The notes beneath the pieces were generated by a model. That model worked only from the letters and a program-made list of their open reading frames with translations, made no database searches and was not told the DNA's origin. Positions 55,354 through 64,000 of a stretch of DNA of 64,000 bases are shown here, piece after piece. The DNA comes from Sternotherus odoratus (taxonomy: Eukaryota; Chordata; Testudines; Kinosternidae), in NCBI GenBank assembly GCA_032164245.1, contig JAVMKO010000006.1:7021001-7085000 (forward strand), written 5' to 3'. Position 1 is the first letter of the stretch; each line of letters opens with the position of its first letter. The translations under genes were made by a program, and so were the position numbers.

Positions 55354-55420
55354 TATGTAGTTGCTCTGGATTGGTGGCTCCAAAGCATAGAAAAAAATAA
55401 GGTTTAGTCTGACTCTAGAC

Positions 55421-56115
<695 letters not shown>

Positions 56116-58322
56116 CTCTAGACAAACAGAAGCAGAAATATTTTTAAGTGGCAGAAAAAACGAAGAGGAAGGTATGTGGATTTAGAGTGCCTTTTGGCAC
56201 ATGTAAAAGGCCACTTTATATAATCGTTCCGTACATGAGATGGTGTCCAAAGATCTCTGCTCGGAGCTGAGAAGGGAAAGGAGGGCTTCAGGCCATATTT
56301 CTTGATGACATCAGAGAACTTGCTGTGTGTGGGCTGTGGCTCTGAGTGGGAAGGAAGCTAGGAGGATTGGGAACGGAGGCAGACAACTTTCCTAGGAATC
56401 TCTGTGGAATTCTTCCCTCCCCAAAATCTATGATCACAGTAGTGTATGTTTATTGCATACCAAGTCTGCAAGAGCTGATGCTGCTTCTAGGTTCATGCTG
56501 TGGAACATTGCACTGAAGTGAATCCCTGGTGAAGCTGGGGATCAACTTGGAAACATGGCCCCTGCAAATGCCATTATGTTCAGGCACTGTAGCAAGCTGG
56601 GATCTGGGCTAGACATCAGTGCAATGGCAAGGCACCTGTTGTGGAAGTCCCTTGCTTTTGGGACAAATGCTGGCTTGGGCTGCAGAATCCTTGACCTCTT
56701 CCTGGGACAAAACCCTGCCCTCCTAATGGCAGGATTCCACAGAAACTCCACAAGTTTCCACTAACCCACTTGGGTATTTCTCTACAAGGAGAATGGGTAC
56801 CCCAACATTTACTGCTACATTAGTCTCCAAAAAAGTATAGTCTGAATGGCACCTTGTTTGCTTCCCAGCTGTCAAAGAGCAACTAAAGAGCCACACATAC
56901 ATATATTGTAAAAAGAAAGCAAAAAGTGCAACGATATTTATCTGCATATTTAGCACTTCAGATAAAAAAACTAACGTTAAAGATTGGGGCCTATTTTCAT
57001 CCTGAGCAGCATGTAGAACTACCACTGACATTCAATAGAACTGTCTGAGTCCACCATGTGAGAACACAGGATATTTTCTTATGTCTGTTGAGTTCAAAGT
57101 TAAATACCTTTTAAAATAAATATTTGAAAAACATCTGCTCATCTTGCACTTGCTAACCAGGACCGAACTGTAAAATGTATTGCTTTTTATTTCTGCGGTA
57201 AAAAATAATCTACAAATATCAATCCAGTTAACTGCAATCCCCTGAAGTGCTGTAGCAATTAATGTGACAATTTTGTAAAAAAAGGAAACCCTCTTTGGTC
57301 AGATCCAATATCCAAAGGAGGGGGACCCTTTAACAAATGTACTTTTAATCTTTATCTTTAAATGTTCACACATTATATATTTTTTTAAATGTTTCATTTT
57401 GGAACTTTTGTGGATAATAGTAACACGGGCTTCATTATCAACGATGTGCAACAAGGTGAAGGAGATGCAGATGTTATGAAATCGAGAACCAAATTCTCCT
57501 CTTTAAAACATGCATGATTTCCTAGTAACATCAGCAAGAGTTCACAGTATAACCAGGAGTAAAATTTAGCCATTTGTCCAGATAATTCTGAAGTCCTGAT
57601 ACATAAAGTTGAGGCTAAAATCTCTGCTGATCTAAAATGCAGGGTTTTTTTTAAAGAAACAAAAGTGTTGCCATTCAGCCTAAGAAGACTAATGTTCTTA
57701 AGTAATTTGGGCTATTTTACATTGTTCTCATAATTTATATTATACCTCAATTTATTCCTCAGCATATCAATTTGTCAATGTCACAACATACCACCTTAAC
57801 ATCCATTTTTAATTCAAATGAATTAAGAGCATAATTGCATATTTGGGTGAACCAAGTGTTATTATTAGTTATATTTCTTGTATACAAGCAATTATAGTAC
57901 AATTATTAAATGATTACGGTCTCAATTCCACAAAGATTTACTCATGTGCTTTACCTTACATACTGCAAGTAATCCCAAAAGACTTTTTGAAGTCAGAAAG
58001 CCAACCTTTCTCCTCAGTTTCCCAGTCTAACATGGGAATCCTTGTTTATCTTTGTAAAGAGCTTTGAGTCCCATCAATGAAAAGTGGTACACAAGAGCTA
58101 AATATTAACAGCTTATTTTCAGAGATTTGCATTTTGGACTCAATTAAGGCAAATGCAATTAAAGAAGTCAAAAGGACAATATTTTTATGTGCCAAATGAT
58201 ATGGTCTTTTGGGTCAGACATACTTAACACATCTATAATTCAGGGTCACCCAGATCTAGGAGAATACAGGGACAATTCACAATAAATTCATAGCTACCAT
58301 CTAAATGTAAACTGGAGGTCTA
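56116..58322 (-). other. DDHD1 intron segment, nothing recognised
   Basis: Non-coding AT-rich sequence. No repeat identified with confidence. Confidence 0.45.
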
Positions 58323-58452
58323 GGGTGGGATTTTCAAACTCACTCAGTGTAGGGCTAACTCTGCTCCCCCTCAAGTCAACAGGATTTTACCATTGACTTC
58401 AAAAGGAGCAGAATTAAGCCAATGCTAAATGGGATTTTTGAAAACCTACCCC
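58323..58452. mobile_element. Ancient palindromic MITE
   Basis: Ends GGGTGGGATTTTCAAA and TTTTTGAAAACCTACCC are inverted. Internal TTGACTTCAAAAGGAGCAG motif. About 130 bp. Confidence 0.5.
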
Positions 58453-58879
58453 AATCACTAACAGTTCTTAAGGACCCATCCTGTTTATGAAGTGCACTGA
58501 TCTACGTCATGTCAGTTCAGCTACCTAACTTCCAAGTTTCTTTTTCTGATGAATAACTTCCTGATCATATGTGCAACAACCTCCTCTTTCAATTGCCTGA
58601 AGTCTCACTTCGGATCAGCGCTGACTCCCATCACAAAATATTCATTTAATAAAGAAAAGGAAAACATACACACACTGCAACTAAGGAAACAACACACAGA
58701 AATCTATGTTTTAAAATGTCAAAAACAATTTTTTAAAAAAATGAGAAAAACACGATGCATGTTGCACAAAAAAGTGATCAGGCAAAAAAACCCAACCTCA
58801 TAATTCTATCTAGTGTCAACCTTTCTTTCCCTTAGCTCCTATTTCTTCTGACATAATTTATGTCTAGGTCACATCTACT

Positions 58880-58985
58880 TGTGATTGTAAGCTCTTTGGT
58901 GTAGGGACCCTGTCTCATTGACTGAAAAGCTCTGTACACACCAACAGTGCTGCAAAAAATAAATAATACTTATATTTTTCATGAT
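58880..58985 (+). repeat. Ancient LINE 3'-end-like repeat
   Basis: GATTGTAAGCTCTTTGGTGT, AGGGACCCTGTCTCATTG and an AAATAAATAAT tail. Third copy of the consensus at 37681-37800. Confidence 0.55.
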
Positions 58986-59242
58986 TGTCACAAACACAGT
59001 AACAAAGCATTAGCACAAATATATCGTTAGTTTCTACTTTTCTCTAAGAGTCACAATGCTTCTACTTTTCATTTAAGATTCAAAAAAGCTTTGTCCTCCC
59101 TATCTGAGGGAAGATGACATAAGTATGATGCAAGAAATGGAAGCACAGAGATCTAACACATTACACTGAAATATACAAGCTACAATTTAAAGCTTCCTAA
59201 GCCAGGAGGAAACTACAAGAAAGAAATCTACAATTACTGTAC

Positions 59243-59293
59243 CTTGGGAACGCTTTCGTTTAAGACATGCAGCATCTGTACTCTCCTTATATC
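59243..59293 (-). CDS. DDHD1: Candidate DDHD1 cassette exon (51 nt)
   Basis: Minus strand: a pyrimidine tract (CCCTCCCTTCTCTGTTC), then AG, 51 open bases and donor CAAG|GTACAG. It would encode YKESTDAACLKRKRSQ in phase 1 to phase 1, so inclusion before the 51921-52049 exon (G|CT Ala) keeps frame. The insert is basic (KRKRS). The acceptor is not ideal because AAATGGAG lies between tract and AG. No match to the constitutive human coding sequence as I know it; could be an alternative exon or chance. Confidence 0.4.
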
Positions 59294-60389
59294 CTCTCCA
59301 TTTGAACAGAGAAGGGAGGGAGAAGGGAGGGAGGTGGTAGACAACTAAAAGTAAAAACACTGAGCTTCAAAGTAAATTTTAAAAGGGGCATCATTTCTCT
59401 TTTCATTAGTATTATCATCACTGAAATGAATTGTCAGATTTGGAAAGTATTACTCAAAAATACTGCAAGCACAATTTTTTTTTAAAAAAACAGGATTTTG
59501 TAGCAAAAATGTCAATTCATATTAGCTAAATGTTATTTCTTCAGTTCTCATAAAACAAACATTTATATCATCCTCGGTACTGCACATCTAACACCATCAG
59601 TAAAAGACAAACCATGCCACAATGTGATGATCAATCTCACTCAGTGCCTTTGCATTAGCACGTACAAAAACAAAATGTATATTCATGCAATGGGAAGTAT
59701 GCAGGAATCTTAAAGGTAATCTGTAAACAATAAAAAAGTTGGTAACTTTAAGGACAGCTACTGGATGCCTCCCTCAGTAGTATGAGGACACGGTCATCAG
59801 AAGTTAGTTAAGCTAAAATATCCTACTGTTTCCCTGTTTCGTAGGTCTGTGAGAACAGCAGCCTCTCACAGTCAGACAGCCCAGCATACACTCTGCTTGA
59901 GACATCCCTTCCATTCCTGAACAGCACTGGAGATTTCCCCAAGGTGGTAAGGCAAGTCCGTCATTTTTGTAAGGCTTTCAATAGTCCTGTTTCATCCCAT
60001 CTAGGACAGAAAGCAAGACTATTGAAAAGAAAGCCCTGGGACTACTTTACAACATTTGATGGATTTACCTTACCCTCACAGGGAGGCACCAGTGCTGTTC
60101 AGTTATGGAAGGGATATCGTGAGAGGAATGAAAGTTGCAATATCCTGCCAGGCGGGAAGTTAGGTGATCTGGAAGAAACTGCTCTCACACACCTGTGAAA
60201 CAGGAAAACAACAGGCAGCTTAAAGGTCAGTTTTGATTAACTGCTATTGTATTTATTTGGGGCTTCCATCAGCTAGTCTGAAAGTGAGGCTCTCCCCCAA
60301 GAACGGACTGTATAAAAATAGCATCTTCTTACTAGTACAATTGTTCTGTATGTATTCATTCAGTCATATCTTCTTTCTTTAGTGACTAA
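59294..60389 (-). other. DDHD1 intron segment, nothing firm
   Basis: An 84-codon + strand ORF at 59944-60198 has no recognised motif. Otherwise AT-rich and non-coding. Confidence 0.4.
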
Positions 60390-60632
60390 GGGCCTGCCTA
60401 CATGGTATCTCAGTCCACACTAGCTAGGGCGCACTAACTTGTCCGTGTGGATCCTGCTGGCACACACTAAAAGTTCCCTACTGCACGTTAACTTAGTACT
60501 GTTTGAAACAAAACTACATTAATTTGCACTAAGGAACTTTTAGTGAGTGCCAGAGGGCTTCATGTGGGCCAGTAAATGTGCTAGATGCTGGTGTGCACTA
60601 GAATTTACACCCCAGTTAGTGGGGACAAGCCT
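60390..60632. mobile_element. Harbinger-like MITE with TAA duplication
   Basis: Left end GGGCCTGCCTACATGG and right end GGGGACAAGCCT, flanked by TAA (60387-60389 and 60633-60635). Internal inverted GTTCCCTACTGCACG-like and AGTGAGTGCCAGAGG motifs. Confidence 0.7.
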
Positions 60633-61082
60633 TAAGGAAGCTTTCCCTTTCATTAAAAAACCCTTTTAGCTCCAGAAAGCCAATATGGTGAAGAATATGT
60701 GATTAAGTTCTGAGAGAATGAAATGGATTCTCTATTCTGGTTCCTAAATCAACAAAATCACTAAGTTCCAAGTGAAGGGACAGGTAAAACTTGCACAACC
60801 TCACTGAAAACAATGGGCCTGATTCCTCCTTGCAGGTAGATCAGTATAAAGTGGGAGAAGGTTCACTATGTGAAGAGAGTTACAGAAGTTTAAAGTGGAT
60901 GTATGAGAGCAGAGAATCAAACTCATAAGGGCTGCACTTGTGTAACTGCAGACCAAATTCTCTCCTCAGTCTGTCACTGTCTGTTGATTATATACTAGTC
61001 AGGAAATACCTGGTTTTACTTTCCCAGGTTGAATTTGCCAGGTGGGCAATTAATCAAAAAATCCTCCTTTAAAAAAAAATTT
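60633..61082 (-). other. Intron segment, nothing recognised
   Basis: Non-coding; no identifiable repeat. Confidence 0.4.
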
Positions 61083-61727
61083 AGGGATATCAAGCAATTG
61101 AAAAAATTAATTTTGATTAATCACACAATAAAAAAGTTAATCGGGATTAATCACACTGTTAAACAATAACAGAACACCATTTATTTAAATATTTTTGGAT
61201 GTTTTCTACCTTTTCAAATATATTGATTTCAATACAAAGTGTATGTACAGTGCTCAGTTTACATTATAGATTACAAATATTTGCACTATAAAAAACAAAT
61301 GAAATACTATTTTTCAATTCCCCCATTACAAATACTGTAGTGCAATGTCTCTCATGAAAGTTGAATTTACAAATCTAGAATTATGTAAAAAACCTACCTG
61401 CATTCAAAAATAAAACAATGTAAAACTTTAGAGCCTGCAACTCCACTCAGTCCTACTTCTTGTTCAGCCAAGTATGTTTACATTTGCAGGAGATAATGCT
61501 GCCTGCTTCTTATTTACAGTGTCACCTGAATGTGAGAGCAGGTGTTCTGGTGGCACTGTTGTAGCCGGTGTCACAAAATATTTATGTGCCAATTGCCCTA
61601 AAGATTCACATGTTCCTTAAGGGTTGAACCACCATTCCAGAGGACATGTCTATGCTGATTAAAGGTTCTGCTAGACAATGATCCAAAGCATGTTCATTTT
61701 CATCATCCAAGTCAGATGCCACCAGCA
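61083..61727 (-). pseudogene. hAT transposase 3' relic
   Basis: The minus strand, read from about 61720 downwards, shows a decayed hAT C-terminal dimerisation region (acidic DENEH start, later a CKCKHTWLNKK-like piece) with many stops. The left part is the AT-rich 3' end with ATTAATTTTGATTAATCAC repeats. The match is to a repeat common in turtles. Its 5' side is cut by DIRS copy D at 61728. Confidence 0.6.
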
Positions 61728-61975
61728 GAAAGAACAGTTACTCACCTCTCGTAACGTTTGTTCTTCGAGACGTGTTGCTCATGTCCATTCCCACAAGTGT
61801 GTGCGCACCGCGCATGCACGGCTTCCGGAAAGTTTTCCCCCAGCGGTACCCGTAGGGTCGGCAGGGGCGACCCCTGGAGTGGCGCCGTTATGGCAATGTA
61901 TATATGCCCCTGCCGACCCTTCCCCGCTCAGTTCCTTCTTGCCGGTACTCCGACAGAGGGGAGGCGGGTGGGATT
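61728..61975. repeat. 3' ITR of DIRS copy D
   Basis: Contains GGCGACCCCTGGAGTGGCGC, shared with the A/B ITR (CCCCTGGAGTGGCGCC), and the TATA/initiator pair. Its outer end on the minus strand reads GAG|GTGAGTAACT, a donor-like site. The matching 5' ITR is outside the window. Confidence 0.85.
61899..61935 (+). promoter_or_regulatory. TATA and initiator-like pair in the 3' ITR of copy D, reading +
   Basis: TATATAT at 61899-61905 and TCAGTTCCTTCTTGCCGG from 61928. Spacing and initiator equal those of copies A and B although the rest of the ITR differs. A donor-like AG|GTGAGT follows at 62022/62023. Confidence 0.5.
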
Positions 61976-62078
61976 GGGAATGGACATGAGCAACACGTCT
62001 CGAAGAACAAACGTTACGAGAGGTGAGTAACTGTTCTTTCTTCTTCGAGTGCTTGCTCATGTCCATTCCCACAAGTGT
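61976..62078. repeat. ICR of DIRS copy D
   Basis: GGGAATGGACATGAGCAACA... inverse of the outer 3' ITR, followed by TTCTTCTTCGAGTGCTTGC. The halves meet over TTC as in copy B. Confidence 0.9.
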
Positions 62079-62089
62079 CTTACGAGCAG

Positions 62090-63170
62090 TTACCTCGGCG
62101 GTGGGAGAGGAGTAGACTTAGTCCCTGCTGCCAGGATAGCCTGTCCCATGGCAGCGTCCTCCGAAGTCTGTTGCACGATGGCGTAATGCGAGGAGAAGGT
62201 ATGGACTGATGACCATGTCGCAGCTCTGCAGATGTCGCCGATCGGGATGTGAGCCAGGAACGCTGTAGATGTGGCCTGGGCTCTGGTTGAATGGGCTGTC
62301 AGTGGCGGAGGAGAAACGTTTGAGAGGTTATAACACAGCGTGATGCAGGATGTGATCCATCTCGACAGGCGTTGCGAGGAAATCGGCAACCCCTTCATCC
62401 GTTCTGCCACTGAAATAAAAAGTTGTGGAGATTTACGAAAAACTTTAGTGCGGTCTATGTAAAAAGCCAGCGCCCTCTTTACGTCTAAGGAATGTAGCAT
62501 TCTTTCCTTATTAGAAGCGTGGGGTTTAGGAAAAAACACAGGGAGAAAAATGTCCTGATTTAAGTGGAAGGGAGTAACCACTTTAGGGAGAAAGGCCGGA
62601 TGAGGCCGTAGTTGGACCTTATCTCTATGGAAGACTGTGTACGGGGGCTCCGAGGTGAGCGCCCTGATTTCCGAGACTCGACGTGCAGATGTAATAGCCA
62701 CAAGGAAGGCCGTCTTCCATGAGAGATAGGAGAGTGGGCAGGAGGCTAGGGGCTCGAAGGGGGGCTTCATGAGGGCCGTCAATACCAGGTTCAGGTCCCA
62801 CTGAGAAACAGGCCTTCGCACCGAAGGGTACAACCTCTCCAATCCCTTGACGAAACGTCCCACTAGGGGGTTACTGAACACCGATGATCCCCCCACTTCT
62901 ATGTGAAAGGCCGAAATAGCCGCTAGGTGAACACGAATTGTCGATAGGGCTAGACCTTGCCTTTTAAGGTCCAAAAGGTAATCCAGAATCAATGGTACGG
63001 GAGCTAGAGTGGGGTCTACATTTTTATCCTGCACCCACAGTGAGAATCTTTTCCACTTGGCCATGTAAGTAGTACGAGTCGATAGTTTTCTGCTACCTAT
63101 CAGGACCTCCCTAACATGATTAGAGCACTGGCGTTCCGAGGCGTTTAGCCACGGATATTCCACGCTGTGA
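62090..63170 (-). CDS. Tyrosine recombinase (YR) domain, DIRS copy D
   Basis: Intact. Landmarks are SRKLSTRTTYMAKW, SARRVSEIRALTSEP, AHSTRAQATST and WSSVHTFSSHY. The frame is open upstream to at least 63994 across the RNase H/methyltransferase-like ORF. No local ATG precedes the domain. It is in the same one-base-shifted relation to the RT frame as in copies A and B. Confidence 0.92.
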
Positions 63171-64000
63171 GGTGGAGCGCCTGGAGGTTGGGGTGAAGCA
63201 ACCGCCCGTGGTCCTGAGACACCAGTGTGGGAAGGAGAGGGAGGGTTATAGGTGTGGACACTGATAGAGACAACAGCAGAGTGTACCAATGCTGGCGGGG
63301 CCATGCCGGTGCTATTAGAATCATGGACGCTCCGTCCAGGCGGGCCTTGAGTAACACCCTGTGGATTAGTGGAAACGGTGGAAATGCATATAGAAGACCC
63401 TCCCTCCAAGGGATCTGAAAGGCATCCGCCTCTGACCCTGGGCTGAGGTTCATAAGGGAGCAGAATCTCTGGCATTTCCTGTTGGTCCTCGTGGCAAACA
63501 GGTCTATGAGGGGAAGTCCCCACTGTAGGAAGATTGAGTGCACAACGTCCCCCCTGAGAGACCACTCGTGACCCCGAAAGGAGCGACTGAGGGTGTCTGC
63601 TAGGACATTCTGGACCCCGGGGAGGTATGCGGCTATGAGGTGGATTTTGTGTGCGATACAAAAATCCCACAGGGCCAGGGCTTCCCTGCACAGGGGAGAA
63701 GAGCGAGCACCACCCTGTTTGTTGATATAAAACATTGTCGCCGTGTTGTCCGTCTGGACTAGCACACACTTGCCTTGCAACTGGTCCCGAAATACCTGGC
63801 ACGCGAGGTGCACCGCTCGCAATTCTCGGACGTTGATGTGTAGGGACAGCTCGCTGTGAGACCAGAGCCCCTGAGTCCTGGAGTCTCCCAGATGAGCTCC
63901 CCAGCCGAGGGCCGAGGCATCTGTCCCTAGTGTGATCGTAGGCTGGGGTTTGCGAAAAGGGACCCCAGTGTTGAGAAAACTGGGTTGGAGCCACCAGTGT
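63145..64000 (-). CDS. RNase H / methyltransferase-like part of the RT ORF, DIRS copy D (partial)
   Basis: Open from the window edge (first full codon at 63999). RNase H motifs LGTDASALGWGAHLGD, NVRELRAV, VQTDNTATMFYIN and LADTLSR; then LIDLFATRTNRKC, YAFPPFPLIHRV and ILIAPAWPRQHWY of the methyltransferase-like module, ending LHLTAWNIRG. The RT domain lies beyond the right edge. Confidence 0.9.
   Translation of the reverse strand, partial: HWWLQPSFLNTGVPFRKPQPTITLGTDASALGWGAHLGDSRTQGLWSHSELSLHINVRELRAVHLACQVFRDQLQGKCVLVQTDNTATMFYINKQGGARSSPLCREALALWDFCIAHKIHLIAAYLPGVQNVLADTLSRSFRGHEWSLRGDVVHSIFLQWGLPLIDLFATRTNRKCQRFCSLMNLSPGSEADAFQIPWREGLLYAFPPFPLIHRVLLKARLDGASMILIAPAWPRQHWYTLLLSLSVSTPITLPLLPTLVSQDHGRLLHPNLQALHLTAWNIRG

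Larger units (their letters stand above)
61728..64000 (-). mobile_element. DIRS-type retrotransposon, copy D (5' part beyond window)
   Basis: Outer 3' end GAAAGAACAGTTACTCACC at 61728, inside a hAT relic. 3' ITR (61728-61975), ICR (61976-62078), intact recombinase and open RNase H/methyltransferase-like ORF running off the right edge. Recombinase and RNase H differ clearly from copies A/B, so this is a second family. Same orientation as DDHD1. Confidence 0.92.

Noticed and set aside
59944..60198. 84-codon + strand ORF
   Set aside because: No recognised motif, no splice sites or conserved neighbours. Opposite to DDHD1. Left as unassigned intron.

Overview
This window is amniote nuclear DNA, most likely from a turtle. 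The evidence is a set of spliced exons of one vertebrate gene embedded in long AT-rich introns crowded with repeats: CR1 ends, MIR/CORE-type SINE relics, hAT, Harbinger-like and pogo-like MITEs, Penelope-like fragments and DIRS retrotransposons. Nothing bacterial is present (no dense ORFs, operons or CRISPR). The species assignment is an inference from repeat content; a crocodilian cannot be fully excluded.

Host gene: seven confident exons, all on the minus strand, match DDHD1 (intracellular phosphatidic-acid-preferring phospholipase A1). In transcript order they are 51921-52049, 48545-48692, 31819-31925, 31428-31534, 21591-21853, 13830-13905 and 8170-8319. Splice phases agree at every junction, and the lipase motif SHSLG lies in the 21591-21853 exon. 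A possible 51-nt cassette exon lies at 59243-59293. The first and last exons are outside the window.

Mobile elements: the main content is DIRS-type (tyrosine-recombinase) retrotransposons, all in the same orientation as DDHD1. Copy A (1-6271, 3' end cut by the window) and copy B (22988-29190, complete and the best preserved) belong to one family. Copy D (61728 to the window end) is a second family with open recombinase and RNase H frames. Copy C (42712-44750) is an internally deleted third type. Copy N (about 15830-20430) is old and rearranged, and a bare RT fragment lies at 42080-42662. Complete copies carry, in transcript order: 5' inverted terminal repeat with a TATA box, ORF1 (N-terminal zinc-binding motif plus a very long Arg-Ser domain), RT-RNase H-methyltransferase-like ORF, tyrosine recombinase, internal complementary region (ICR), and 3' inverted terminal repeat. 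ORF1 and recombinase share one frame, with the RT ORF nested in another.

The signal most worth a second look is at the DIRS ends. Three diverged families keep, in the ITR and ICR, a TATA/initiator pair and an exact 5' splice-site consensus (AG|GTRAGT). The ORF1 of the A/B family has an SR-protein-like domain. Other layers include four hAT insertions with 8-bp target duplications, Harbinger-like MITEs with TAA duplications, an LTR inserted into a MITE, a Penelope fragment with a decayed hammerhead-like core, and a copy D insertion inside a hAT transposase relic. Edges of decayed repeats are approximate because no alignment could be run.
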